From Macrothele yani (lineage: Eukaryota; Arthropoda; Arachnida; Araneae; Macrothelidae): a stretch of DNA of 64,000 nucleotides. How positions within the stretch are numbered: position 1 is the first letter of the stretch; the number at the start of each line of letters is the position of its first letter. The translations under genes were made by a program, and so were the position numbers. The notes under the pieces were generated by a model. The model was not told the origin of the DNA. It made no database searches and saw nothing but the letters and a program-made list of their open reading frames with translations. The stretch spans positions 46,952,905 to 47,016,904 of the forward strand of contig CM077010.1 in NCBI GenBank assembly GCA_039090855.1. Reading direction: 5' to 3'. Shown here one piece after another: positions 24,558-35,647 of this stretch.

Positions 24558-25443
24558 TTAGAGTGGGTGTGGAATGGAAGTAGGTTTTTGATAAACAGCA
24601 AAAGACAGGGAATTGTCAGAAGGGTTACGAGTAATTTGAAAGTCAAGATAAGGTAAGACGAAATTATTTTCAAGTTCTATCGTGAGTTTGATGGAGGGGT
24701 ATTGAGCAGACATAGCGTTGACAAACTGCTGTAACTGATTTATGGTATATGGCCAAATTACCAAGATGTCATCAACGTAACGGATATAGAGACTAGGTTT
24801 TTGTGGGAATTCTTGTATGACTTTATTTTCAATATGCTGTAGAAGAATTTCTGCTAAGACTGCGGATAAAGGTGAACCCATGGCTGTCCCTTCGGTTTGT
24901 TGGTAAAATATGTTCTGAAATTTGAAAAATGAACGCTTTTTAATGAGATGAAGAGCATTCATTATGAAAGCAATATCATTGGCAGGAATGTCAGAATCAA
25001 TGAGCAAAGCCTGAATCAACTGAAATGTAGCTTCCATAGGTACATTCGTGTATAACGAAACTACATCCAGGGACGCCAAAAAATAGGAATTTGGTAGTGG
25101 CTGAAGTAAGTTTAACCTATCAATAGCTTGTGTGGTGCTCTTTATTGAGTAGGAAGAATTCACTGTAAATTTGGTGAGATAACTTGCCAAAGCTTTTTCC
25201 AAAGGTCGGGGGGGGGGGGGCAATGTAACCTGATACAAGAGGGCGAATAGGGTACCCTTCCTTGTGTAGTTTTAATCTACCAAATAAATCAGGCATATGG
25301 CAGCCGGGGGGTGGATTGAAGGCTTTTGAAAAGGAGTCCGGAGGAGCTGAAGAGTTCTTAAGGCGGCTTAAAGCACTAACAGTAGCCCTGGTGGGGTCTC
25401 GTTTCACTATTACATGAGGGACACTAGAAATGGCATTGAGCAT
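24558..25443 (-). pseudogene. PLE-4 reverse transcriptase domain
   Basis: Minus strand. The frame 25120-25443 carries SRLKNSSAPPDSFSKAFNPP and MPDLFGRLKLHKEGYPIRPL, an RT fingers region with the K-x-H-K-x-x-x-P-x-R-P motif. A C-tract at about 25209-25220 shifts the frame. The next frame (24558-25238) continues with LASLDVVSLYTNVPMEATF (motif A), EGTAMGSPLSAVLAEILLQ (motif B) and YIRYVDDILVIW (motif C, catalytic YVDD). It ends near a second frameshift at about 24550, before the endonuclease. PLE RTs prime at a nick made by the linked nuclease. Confidence 0.88.
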
Positions 25444-25591
25444 TTTTTAATATAATCACTTTGATTATTGGCTAACTATGCCTTTTTTTATTGTCTTGTT
25501 ATCTGGTATATCATGGGACATTGGCATTACCTTTCCCATTATGCATCTACTCCACGTACTTAAGACCAGCATGTAGCCACATGGTGAAATT

Positions 25592-25634
25592 ACATCTGAT
25601 GAAGGTATCAATGTGACACCGAAAGTGCTCATGT
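25592..25634 (+). ncRNA. Hammerhead-ribozyme-like motif in PLE-4, inverted copy
   Basis: The same motif occurs in the opposite arm on the plus strand: ACAT-CTGATGA-A-GGTATC-AATGT-GACACC-GAAA-GTGCTC-ATGT. Stem II has one A/C mismatch compared with the other arm. Confidence 0.55.
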
Positions 25635-25724
25635 GTTTTTAAACTGTATATAGATTTCACTTTTTAGCTGAATAAATATCATCGTGCAACAAGACGGATT
25701 TCTTTTAATACTAATAATGAGGCC

Positions 25725-26664
25725 TTGGATTTTCCTGCTATTTTTATGCCATAAAACTTTGAATACATCAGTTTGCAATTAGTTCACAATGAAATGCCCA
25801 CATTATTTTATTCAGCAGATCACTAACTTATTAGAATTTTGTATGTCAACTGGTATTTATCATAAAAAAAAAAAAAAAAAAAGATGTGTGTGTGTGTGTG
25901 TGCAGTACACAGCAGATAATATCATTACAAAACATTTCAAAAAGAAAAAAAAAAATCCTTGGAACATGAGATCTCTTATATAACTTTTTCCCGTGCTCAG
26001 TTTGGGATTCCCAAACTGAGCACATCGCATGTTCAACGTAAACTGCAGAGAGAACGGATGACCAGAGGTCCCAGAAGATGGCAGACAGACCTGTCAAAAT
26101 GCATTGGACAATACATTCAAGAAGTCTGACGAAGTTTTTTGGCGACTGCAATTCCTCGTGCGAATATTTTTAAGAGTGATTCATTTTTCCGTTTTTCAAG
26201 TTTTCCAACATAATTTTCACATCTTCTTTGTCTTCATGTGCCTCCCGTAGTTCAACTAAAAAGTATATCCTACTCGAGAAAGGTGCGGACTTTTTGAAGT
26301 TAGTCAAAAAAAGCCTACACCCAAGAACCTGATGAGAACAACAGTGCAAAGATTTGAACATCGACCACCTACAACCGAGAGTTACGTGAAAGATTTTTCC
26401 TTCAATCACATTCGATTACCGCAATATATATTCGCAGCGAATATTAATAACTTCTAACCGAGAAATTGCTTTCCACTCAAAGGAAATATAACATGTAAAA
26501 AGTTACAGCAGTTGAAACCACCATTAAATGGTTCTACCTGAAAAAACAAAGTATGGAATTTTTTTTTTTTAGATCTCGGTACATCGAGAAATACGTGCGT
26601 AAAAACATTTTCACATGAATATTAGCAAGAAAGACAGAGCAATATGCTACCATTAGTCACATAC
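25725..26664. other. Unassigned TMCC intron sequence
   Basis: It contains an A-tract and (GT)n run at 25863-25902. Open frames here have no recognisable domain. No element ends found. Confidence 0.5.
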
Positions 26665-26849
26665 CTAGTTTGGATGAATGGCATTAAAATTCCAGCAATA
26701 GTGGCAACCAACAGAAGAACAACTTGAAGAACCGTCAAAATGACGTTAATCAATTTAAGCACTAATGCACGAGCATTTGTGCCATTGATAGAATCCAAAG
26801 ATACCAACTGCTGTAAATGTTGATGCTGCTGGTGTTCCATCCGTGAGAT
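26665..26849 (-). CDS. TMCC: TMCC-family protein, penultimate exon (end of coiled coil and first membrane segment)
   Basis: The minus-strand exon lies between acceptor TTTTCAG (ending at 26850) and donor GTATGT (26659-26664). It encodes 61 codons plus two bases. It begins ISRMEHQQHQHLQQL, the glutamine-rich end of the TMCC coiled coil. The conserved block NARALVLKLINVILTVL follows, then a membrane segment ending GILMPFIQT. The TMCC family has the same order: Gln-rich linker, A-R-x-L-x-x-K-x-I-N-V-I-L, membrane helix, then a basic residue. The open frame running past the donor is intronic. The phase (0 at the start, 2 at the end) fits the exons on both sides. Confidence 0.9.
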
Positions 26850-27513
26850 CTGAAAAGAGATCAGATAATGTGATTAATTTATTCATAATGCACTTCAGAT
26901 TATTTTGAAAACAAAAAGCTTTTTGCAATTTTCAAGCTCATTTTATTGCATTGCACTTAATTTCATCCACTGGCGTGCAAAAATTAAGGAAGAGACGGTT
27001 TTTCGAATGTAAAGTCGTGCAGAAGTGCTCCACATCAACTCAAATCATACCATAAAATCCCTAAGATGTAAGAATTTGGGACAAGTGAGCAAAACCGTCC
27101 AAACAAGGAATTCAAAGGATACAAAGGCACTTTATTGAAAAGGTAGCTTCGAGCACAACTGGATAGAAGACAGAAACGTCCATGTGACAGGCAGCTGCCA
27201 AGAAAAATCTAGTCTTTAGTAGGGGATATGATCACCCCTGACTGTGTTGTAGGATTTACAACATCTGTCCATGCTGAGGACGAGGTTGTCAAGGAAATGT
27301 TGAGGCATCGCAGCCCGTTTCTCTTGTAGCACCAATCGCAGCTGCGGAATCATTGCTGGCGACTGGTGACGTGCTGCCAAGCATCTCCCGAGAAGGTCCC
27401 ACAGTGTTCGATTGGATTTAGGTCCGGGGACCTTGTGGGCCAATCCATGCGATGAATATCTTCACTCTCCAACAGCTCTGTGACAGCCACTGTATGATGA
27501 GGTGTAGCATTGT

Positions 27514-29609
27514 TACAGTGCCTAGAAGAATTAGTGTGTCATGCTCGCAGAAAAACTTGCTGCCCTCAATCATGAAAGTGGTAGATGGCGCTGCCATCGG
27601 ATGTCACGTCGCTTTTCAGGGAGGAAGAACGATGAAAACGCACATCTTTCTATGACACACACCCAGCTCGTCAGTATTATGTGTACTCCTTGAGCGATAT
27701 TTTATAAGCAGATAACTTAAGTATATACAAAATAATCGACACACCTCTTTCACCCCCCCCCAAAGAACGAACGGGGTGCTCAAGATTCATTAATAAGGGT
27801 ATCATAGTTTAAGTTAAGCTTTGCATTGTGCTAACGTCAACATTAATGTCAGATATTTCGGAAGTTTTAGAGTCATGCATGGGTTACATTATGCAAAAAC
27901 ACTGGAGACCAATATGCAGTTTACAATCACTGAAACATCAACTTACAGTATAAAGTAAAAATTAAAAAAAAAAAGAAATGTTTTGCCCCTCCAAACCTTA
28001 CCGGAAAAAAAAGGGGGAAACATTTTCTCAATGAGACATCGGCTTTATAATTTGCATTCCATTAATGTCTTAAAATTCAGTAACCTAAAAACTTTATAAA
28101 TTATTTAATAATGTACTTCATTTTTCAGCAATGAGTGACTAAATTTCTTGGTAAGAACATGGGATCAAAATAAATATTGAAACTTTCCATTTAGTTGGCT
28201 TTGAAAAGAAGCCTTTTAATGAGTTGAAAATGGAATACAAAAATGTGATTACTATTTTTAAAATTGGTCTATTTTCTAATAATATACTAACTGCAATCCA
28301 TTTATAAAAATCATTTCTAAAAAAACTTTGTCTCTGATACGATAAACAAAATGAATCATACTGGACAGAAGTAAATATACAAAAGCTGAATGTATATGAT
28401 GACATTCTTTTAAAGAAAAATAATTATAACATTTTTCTTTACTTTTCTTCACCTTATAATAATTATGTGATTAAATTTGCTAGTCAAATAGGTTTGCAGT
28501 GAAGAGAGGAAAATTCTTTTGCACCTTAAGTAAAAAGTTTAATAAGGTAAAAATTAAGAAGTGGCTGTTCATGGAGTCTGTCTAAATGGGATAATTCTAT
28601 GCAGTTCCTGTAAACTATTTTTACCCTTAAAAATAAGAAAATTATTAATGTAGCATACACACAGGCGTAACGTGGGGAAGGCACAGTAGGACATGCCCCC
28701 TCCTAAAATTGGAAAAACTAATTAGTCATTCGCCTTTTAAATGTCTTTTAAATTTAGGAAAATAGTAGGTATGGCATCAGGCTTGAGTAATGGTTTGTCT
28801 GGGCATGTTAGAACTTCCTTACCTTGAATAGTGGAACGATAATGCATCTCCATGAATTTAGATTCAAAGTGCAAGGCACATACAACACAACTTTCATCAA
28901 GTTACTTATCAGCTCTGGGAATTGCCTTATCCCATTTGCTCAACATATCAGGAATTTTAGGGACAGCAAAGAGTGATATTTTATTTTTGCAGGATTTATA
29001 GCCAGTATTACATCCTGGCACAAAACAGTTGCCTTTTCCGTTTTCTATGTTTTTTATTATTTGCTAATGCATAATTTCCCAGTCCTTTCATAGCTGACAT
29101 TATTTCCCTATGAGCTTATAACTGTTGCAGTCGATTTCAGTACTGCACTTAAGTTTAACCACACAGTAGGTTTAACACGTGACAGCCAATACTTGATCAA
29201 CTTCTACATCTTCACGAATCAAAAGTTACTAATTTCGGTAATAAATTTCGTTATAAACAATCCACAGTTGAATAAAACTAGCACACTAACACCCAAATAA
29301 GCCTATTGCGTTTTAGTGATCAACTGTTGAATTACCTAGTGTATTACTGTTATGATCGAGCTACAACGAATTAGCAAAGATACTGCCAAAAAGATTTCCC
29401 TCCACTAACCTTTGTTTTGCGAAAATTTGAAGTTTCGTAAGGCAGCAAATCCTTGGCAAACAAACTCCCCACCATTTAATAGCATGAAGCCGATGAAGCA
29501 TCCTAACGTAACTTCCGATGCCAGCACCCTCTGTCATTTCATGACGATTGGTCACAAAACCGTGAGGGACATCTTAGGGAGCACGTCACACTAATTCTCC
29601 TAGGCACTG
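27514..29609 (-). mobile_element. P-type (THAP-domain) element inside Tc1-A2
   Basis: Terminal inverted repeats of about 30 bp (TACAGTGCCTAGAAGAATTA and its counterpart ending at 29609) are flanked by TAGCATTGT/TAGCGTTGT. The duplication is 7-10 bp depending on where the ends are drawn, compatible with the 8 bp of P elements. Inside, minus strand, is a THAP zinc-binding domain. The rest of the transposase is not recognisable, so the copy is probably internally deleted. Confidence 0.68.
28735..29045 (-). pseudogene. THAP-domain transposase N-terminus
   Basis: The minus strand reads CFVPGCNTGYKSCKNK, a Cys-x4-Cys pair. Then comes LFAVPKIPDMLSKWDKAIPR with the conserved Pro and Trp. After one in-frame stop it continues ESCVVCALHFESKF, the C-x2-H-F half of the C2CH zinc site. 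About 60 bp further it reads KPLLKPDAIPTIF, the usual post-THAP linker. THAP domains bind DNA in P-element transposases and in host THAP proteins; the terminal repeats around it point to a P-type element. Confidence 0.78.
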
Positions 29610-30400
29610 TAGCGTTGTCGTCCATGAAGAGGAACTCAGGACCCACAGCACCTCTAAACAGACTCACATGAGGTAGGAGAACCTCGGTACAATAGCGGAC
29701 ACCAGTGACTGAACCTCCTTGGAAGATGTGGAGGTCAGTACGGCTACCAAGCATGATACCACCCCAAACGAGAACTCCGCCACCTCCAAACCGGTCCCTT
29801 TCGATTATGTTGGAGGTGTGATTGCATGTTTCCTGCTCTCTCCAGATGTGTATACGTCCAGAATCGCTCGAGACTAAATCGGCTCTCATCCGTAAACAGA
29901 ACTTGACCCCATTGCTGATGTGTCCAGTTCTTGTGTTTGTGGCACCACAGAAACCGCCGTCTCCGATGAGCAGGCGTTAATGGCACACATCGTACTGGTC
30001 GTCGTGCAAATAGACCACCTTTGTGCAGCCTCCTGGCCACGGTAAAACGCGATAACGGACGTCCAGTTGTCTGTTGCATGTGACTTGCGATTTCTCCCGC
30101 TATCTGTCGTCTGTCTCTTCTCGCCTGTAGGACAATATACCGGTCGTCCGCCGCCGTGGTTGCTCATGGACGACCACTGCTAAACTCTCGGACAGCTGTT
30201 CCTGTCATTTTGAAAAGCTTTCCAAGCTCGTGAAACGATGCTGTGAGCGATCCCGAACTCCTCAGCCACACTAGTCACACTTGGACCTTCTTCCAACTTC
30301 CCAATGACGCGACCTCAAGTAAAGTCATCCAGATGTCGTCTACTGGATTGCCTGTTGGCCATATCACACAATGGCAGCAACTCGACGTCGTTCAAACCGA
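29610..30400 (-). pseudogene. Tc1-family transposase A2, N-terminal two-thirds
   Basis: Minus-strand blocks: the start region near 30370 (MANRQSSRRHLDDFT-like), a second HTH at 30079 downward (TTGRPLSRFTVARRLHKGG), LTPAHRRRRFLWCHKHKNWT, VLFTDESRFSLE with the first catalytic Asp, VWGGIMLGSRTDL, and VGPEFLFMDDNAT with the second, cut by the P-type insertion. The remaining SPDLNP-like end and last acidic residue lie at about 27216-27440. Frame changes near 29750 and 30100 inactivate it. Confidence 0.82.
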
Positions 30401-30624
30401 TGTACACCGTGCAATAGCTTTCACCGAATCGCTGAGCGTACACCACCCGCGTGCTCTATACCTTTCCGACCCCCCCCCCCCCCCGTCATGCTGCATATAT
30501 GTGCATGTCCTACCATACCGGACCCTAGTCTATCTCCTGAGCAGTCTTTCGGTCCATTCTGCCTGCTCGTTCTGCTGTTATGCTAATTTCTCCTCTTCGT
30601 CCTTAATTTTTGCACATCAGTGTA

Positions 30625-31019
30625 CTAGTACATACAAATTTACTGTATAAAAGAGTTTCATCATACAATCCTATAATGATATCTACCTTGTGACACTTGT
30701 TTCACAATCAAATCCACAAATCAATTACTGTCTCAACACAGATCTTCCACAAGAAAACCTAATAACAGCAGTTCCATTCCGAGTAATCCAAGCATTTCAA
30801 TTTATACTACTGACATGCTTAATAAAAACACTGAAGTGCTTAAAAACATAGGACTGCATAAAACGGCCAAGTCAAGAGTCATGACGTTTCGAGCTATACC
30901 TAATGTTGGCATTCCATTTCTGTGCGAAATGCATCAACTTGGTACTGTGATGACATGGAATGAATGAGGCTGATAATGTGCATTTGGCATGGAACCACAA
31001 TGCATTATTAGCTGAGCAG
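30625..31019. other. Unassigned TMCC intron sequence
   Basis: About 400 bp between Tc1-A2 and mariner M2. No feature recognised. Confidence 0.5.
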
Positions 31020-31089
31020 AGGATGAAAGTTGATAAAAGTAATGTTTAGGTACATCAATGCCGTTATTGGAAAAAAAAAAAAAAAAAAA

Positions 31090-31578
31090 GATTCAACACA
31101 GCAACAGCAGCATGAGAAAATTTATGCATTTGAAGGGGAAGAAACAGTGGACACCAACACTGTACAAAAATGGTTCCAGTGTTTTAATGCTGGGGACACC
31201 AGTCTTGATGACAAGCCAAGGACAGAACTTCCAACGACCATCAATACTGACATTATGATCAAAGCTGTGACAGCAAACCTTAGTGCTAGTACATAACAAT
31301 TGGCAGCTTAGGTGAAGTCTTTCCAATCCACCATCATTCATTATGTATGGAAGCTTGATTTCTCCTCTAGAGGCCATCAAATGGTTCTCTATACACTGAC
31401 AACCCAACAGGGGGAAAGTGTTGCTCTCTGTTGCAGATTGTTGTCAAATCCACAAAACGATAAGTTTTGGTGTTGTATCATCACAGGCGATGAAAGATGG
31501 ATATTCCTATGTTATCCTGCAACTGGGAACCAGGAAGCACAGAAAGTGGTGCAAAGAGGAAAGTCATACTGTGTATTT
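31090..31578 (+). pseudogene. mariner M2 transposase, N-terminal half
   Basis: Reads VDTNTVQKWFQCFNAGDTSL with DDKPRTELPTTINTD, the HTH and linker of mariner transposases. After a stop, IITGDERWIFLCY carries the first catalytic Asp. A 20-base A-tract precedes it. The frame has internal stops near 31295 and 31310. Confidence 0.78.
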
Positions 31579-31672
31579 TGATAACAAGTTTGTTCTTATC
31601 TTTATTATACACTATCTACCAACAAGTAATTGGACACCTGTGATAGCAAAGGAAAACGAAGTTTATTCGCCT

Positions 31673-32510
31673 TCAATAGTTGGTGGAGCCTTCATGATCG
31701 GCGATTACAGCTGCGACCCTCCGGGGCATACTCTCAACCAGGCATTGTACGACGGCTAGCGGTATTTTCTTCCACTCGGTTTGGAGAAGACAGGTCAGTT
31801 CCTTCACCGATTTCGGACGGTGGGTGCACCCCTTAAGTCGACGCTCCAACTCGTCCCAGAGGTGCTCGATAGGCTTAAGGTGCGGGCTCTGCGCAGGCCA
31901 GTCCATTCGATTAACCCCATTGTCACTATACCAAGCCATGGTGGACCTCGCAACATGACAGGTGGCATTGTCATCCTGAAAGTAACAAGGGTCCACCCCG
32001 TAAAACTGCCACAACGTAGGAAGCACATGGTCATCTAAAATGGTGCAGTAGGTCTCGGCGTTGAGTCTACCAGGAATTGCGACCAAGGGTCCCATGACAT
32101 ACCAGGAGAAACACCCCCATAGCATAATTCCACCGCCGTCGAACTTCACAGTTGACATAATACATTCCGGCAGGAGGCGTTCTCCAGGCAGACGCCAAAC
32201 CCAGACCGTGCCATCCGAACAGTAAAGGGTAAACCTTGATTCATCGCTCCAGAGAACCTGTTTCCACAGTTCAACGGTCTACTGTCAACGTTCTTTGCAC
32301 CACGTTAGCCGAGCAGTGCTGTTGGACTTGGTGATCAAAGGCTTGTGGGCGGCAGCACGTCCATGATAACCAAGCAGATGGGCTTCCTTACGGATGGTAT
32401 TCATCAAAAGAACACTTCCCGATGCCTGTTGACATTCCTCGCGGATGTGGCCCATCGATTTGGTGCGGTTCTTCCGAATTTCTCTGGCCAGCACCCGTCG
32501 GTCTCCAACT
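31673..32510 (-). pseudogene. Tc1-C transposase, catalytic part
   Basis: Minus strand. GVGDRRVLAREIRKNRTKS and LLGYHGRAAAHKPLIT form the second HTH and linker. A stop follows TWCKER, then [20 protein letters not shown] brings the first catalytic Asp. The frame 31673-32158 holds [30 protein letters not shown] with the second Asp, and [18 protein letters not shown] with the third acidic residue. It ends ADHEGSTNY. The N-terminal HTH (SELSDFEKGVIVGYHRNGRS) is at 39263 downward, beyond the gypsy insertion, and has two stops. Confidence 0.87.
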
Positions 32511-32515
32511 CCCAG

Positions 32516-33725
32516 TGTAAGGGCGAAAAGTAATAATGAGATGCATATCATTTAAGATATGATCTAGTGCTAATTTATGTACATAAAAACAAAGAAATAA
32601 CTTTATTTCATTAACTGTGTGCATATACAATGCCCAAGGTTAGAAGGGCGCCAGCCTGTCTGGGAAGACTGAATACGTCCTTTGTGTAAAAGAATGTCAG
32701 TATTGTTGTATGTTTTGTTCTGTTTGTATAGAGTCTGGTTTCCACGTACAGAAGTTCGTCAGGTGGAATTTGTGGTATGTCGTCGAGCACGGAGACAATA
32801 AGCGAGGGAGAGCGATTTCCCCAGAAGCAGGAGCGGCTGGGGTGCAGATTCGAAGAAAGGGTGCCTGCGGACAAAGGTCAGGTTCGCTCCAGGACCTGAC
32901 AAGGTCAGCGCCTCGTGGTAGAAGGGGGCCGAAAAAAGAAAGGAGGGGTCTTCTAGAGCAAGGGGGATAAGAGATAGCTTCGGGAGAGAGAAGAGAGATT
33001 GCGAAGCCGCTTGGAAGGCGAGCAGACATCGGGAGCTTGACTCCGAGGAATGCGGTTCCTGGTTTTTGCGTGAAGCCGTGTGCTTTGGGAGAGAGAAGAA
33101 AGATTGCGAGGTGCGCTTGAACGGCGGGTAGACGTGCGGCGTCTATGCTCCGAGGAACGTAGTTCCTGTTATTTGCGTGAAGCTAGAGGCTTCGGGAGAA
33201 AGCGTAAAAGAGTGCAACGAGTGTCTGGAAGACGGATAGACTGTGGAGATTTTATGCTCCGAGGAACGCAGTTCCTGGTTTTTAGCGTGAAACCGAGTGT
33301 TTCGAATTACAGAGTGGAGTCAGAACGACTTGAATAATTAGAGTGGCGATAGGGCAACGGATTTAATATTGAACACTTCGTGACGGACGACGCATGCCAC
33401 AAATTCGTCGACGCGGACATTGGCACCGGAACCAGACTCTCACTAGTACTTTGATTCATTAAATTTATTATCTTTCTTATTTACGAAGTATTTATTGAAG
33501 TTGATGAAATGCCTTACAGTAGCCATTCTCTCCCTTCCTTGATTTGCGGATAATTACACAAAAAAACGGAGGAAGAGGGGCCTGGATGATAAATTTATTA
33601 TTAATAAATTACGAGAGTGAGAACCTCAGATTATTTGCTGTAGGGGGAAGTTGTTAAATTAACCCACGGACGCCTATCGGAAAGAAGGCGGGACTTAGCA
33701 CGAAAGTCTATGTCTCACCCCTACA
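32516..33725 (+). repeat. 5' LTR of the gypsy element (1210 bp)
   Basis: TG...CA ends. The outer 248 bp and the last 116 bp match the 3' LTR almost exactly. The middle 847 bp (about 32764-33610) has no counterpart there. That middle part holds three tandem copies of a roughly 105-bp unit. Confidence 0.93.
32978..33300 (+). repeat. Three tandem ~105-bp units in the 5' LTR
   Basis: Units start near 32978, 33083 and 33190. Each begins CTTCGGGAGA or similar, carries CTCCGAGGAA(C/T)G and a GTTCCTG palindrome, and ends in GCGTGAAGC/ACC. The spacing is 105-107 bp. Confidence 0.85.
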
Positions 33726-33738
33726 GCAAAGTAATAAA

Positions 33739-33754
33739 TGGCGCAGTCGGTAGG
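33739..33754 (+). other. Primer binding site, tRNA-Ser type
   Basis: TGGCGCAGTCGGTAGG, 13 nt after the 5' LTR. It is complementary to the CCA-bearing 3' end of animal tRNA-Ser (…CCTACCGACTGCG-CCA). The same primer is known for the 17.6/297 gypsy group. Confidence 0.87.
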
Positions 33755-34594
33755 ATCAATGTTTGATACCAGGTAAACCCGAGGAGGAGAAGGCGAGGCT
33801 AAGAAATAAGTGAATAAGTAATTCTTGTTGGGAGGAACAACGGAAGGCAACCTCTGCTACTAGGACTCTGTGCACAAAGATAAGTGGTGATTTCTTCGAC
33901 GGCAGTGACAGGGAGATCCGTAACCAGGATCCAAGGACGAGTTTGACAGACGACAACTACGAAGATTGCAACCGGATTCAGGACGAGACGAGCCGGCAAG
34001 GTGTGTTACCACTACACGACGGAGAGAGCCGACGAGGCTCGGACCCAGTGTGCAAGACAGAATTCCGGGAGACCACGTCTCACGTCACCAGTTAGACCGG
34101 ACTTTCCCTGTTTAGGGAGTCCCATCGCGGGCCGCAGTTTAGCTGCAACAGAGAAGCTGAGGGGGCCCGAGGAGGCCGGTAAGTACTACTTTTGAAGCCG
34201 CAATTTGATTACCTGTGTCGATACCTGTGTATAAGTTAGAAATAGCTGAATAAGTTTCATCAGGACACTAGGAGTACTAGAGGTAACCTTTCTAAGATAA
34301 ATTTAACTTAAGAATAGTGAGGATATAGTAAGAAGAATTTGAGATAATAAATTGTGAAAAGTATAATTTTTTTGTATGTGAAGAAAGAAAATAGCGGACA
34401 GAGAAGGATAGGTACTAGCCTAGATAAAAAGAAAAAGTAAAAGGTAGAGATCAAAATGATATTTAACTAGGTATCTCAGCGAAGTAGATAGAAATTAGTA
34501 GTGGGAGAGCAAAGGCTAACCATCGGGGAATGGTATTATTTTATTTCAGTGTATACATATTTTTGTATTAAGTGTATATTATTGTTGCGTGATA

Positions 34595-35647
34595 ATGGCG
34601 GAACAGTTTTTGGAAGGGAAAATTAATGAAGAACTCGATGAACGGAATTCCGAGGGAAGCAAAAGAGAAAATGAGGGAGGAACAGATAATGAATTGAATT
34701 CTAGCAATGAAGTAATAATTAATGACAAAGGAATAGAAGGGAATTCGATAAGTCTAGAATGGGAATATAAATTTAGGGTATTGGAGATGGAACAGAAAAA
34801 GCTAGAATTACATTTAGAGCAACAGCGAATTGAGATGGAGCTAGCCGATAGAAAAGAGGCTAGGGCTTATGAGCTAAAAAAATTAGAGATAGAACAAGAA
34901 CGGGGCGTTGCATCAGCGTCAGGGAGACAGTCAACGAAGCTGGCCGACTACATCAGAATTCTAGAGAGGAATTTACCCAAAAGCCCTACAAAACCCGAAG
35001 AGATATTGGATTTTTTTGACACCTTAGAGAGAGCGTTTATTCTGCATGACATACCAGAGAGCATGCAAGGGCGGTTAGTGATTGCGTTATTCAATGCGGA
35101 TTGCGTAAACCATTTGTTCCGACGTCTGACCGTAGGGCAATATGGTAATTATGATACCGTCAAGGAAGCTATTCTCAGTGAATGTCATTTGACTCCAGAT
35201 GTATATCTGAAGCAGTTTGAGGCGATACGCCGGAACAAAAGGGAGAGCTTCCAACAGCTAGCGGGACGGATTGGCAGGTCTCTCAGGTATTATGTAGCCA
35301 ACTGCGGAGTAACCAAGTTCGACCAATTAGTAAATCTGCTAGTGTGTGATAAGTTTAAAGGATTACTATCCCCATCCTTAAAAACCTATTTACTGCAGAG
35401 AGGTGCGGTGGGTAAGCTAGTCTTGGCTAAAGAATTGGGGGAGTTATGTGATTCATATGAGAGTCATGTGGAAGCACTAGAGATAGGAAAGGTGAAGGAT
35501 AATTTTTCGTCGAATTACAATGCCAAAGGGAGTCAGTATATTTCTACGGGAAGCGGATTCGTGAAGAGGGAAAGCGGGAACAGTAGTGGGCAGTTTCAGA
35601 AGGAGAAATTTCAAGCGCCTGATAGGAAGTTCGGGAGTAAGGTATAA
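34595..35647 (+). CDS. Gag protein of the gypsy element, SCAN-like
   Basis: A 350-codon frame from the ATG at 34595 (a GTG two codons earlier is less likely). It has an acidic, low-complexity start, then a charged coiled coil (FRVLEMEQKKLELHLEQQRI). The globular part follows, with LKQFEAIRRNKRESFQQLAG and FDQLVNLLVCDKFKGLLSP. That pattern is the helical core related to vertebrate SCAN domains, which derive from Gmr1-like gypsy Gag. Gag assembles the particle and packages RNA. It ends with TAA at 35645-35647; the pol frame continues in the same register 12 nt later, so one stop separates them. Confidence 0.88.
   Translation: MAEQFLEGKINEELDERNSEGSKRENEGGTDNELNSSNEVIINDKGIEGNSISLEWEYKFRVLEMEQKKLELHLEQQRIEMELADRKEARAYELKKLEIEQERGVASASGRQSTKLADYIRILERNLPKSPTKPEEILDFFDTLERAFILHDIPESMQGRLVIALFNADCVNHLFRRLTVGQYGNYDTVKEAILSECHLTPDVYLKQFEAIRRNKRESFQQLAGRIGRSLRYYVANCGVTKFDQLVNLLVCDKFKGLLSPSLKTYLLQRGAVGKLVLAKELGELCDSYESHVEALEIGKVKDNFSSNYNAKGSQYISTGSGFVKRESGNSSGQFQKEKFQAPDRKFGSKV

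Larger units (their letters stand above)
23541..25711 (-). mobile_element. Penelope-like element 4 with RT, endonuclease and inverted ends
   Basis: The 13-bp direct repeat TAATAATGAGGCC (23528-23540 and 25712-25724) brackets the copy. Arms of about 250 bp at 23565-23820 and 25451-25711 are reverse complements. The minus strand between them encodes RT then GIY-YIG. It is the most complete PLE in the window, though the RT N-terminus is missing and at least two frameshifts are present. Confidence 0.9.
26968..30622 (-). mobile_element. Tc1-type element A2, split by a P-type element
   Basis: Terminal repeats CACTGGCGTGCAAAAATTAA (26968) and, inverted, CACTGATGTGCAAAAATTAA (ending 30622). The C-terminal transposase part lies left of the insertion (26968-27513) and the N-terminal part right of it (29610-30622). 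The two halves join within the codons for the MDDNAT motif. The intact length would be about 1.56 kb. Confidence 0.88.

Noticed and set aside
26170..26409. 79-codon minus-strand frame as an additional TMCC exon
   Set aside because: It lies between two exons that join in phase without it and has no TMCC similarity.
32764..33610. Extra block of the 5' LTR as an unspliced intron
   Set aside because: The borders lack GT...AG and the block sits within an LTR; deletion in the other LTR is simpler.
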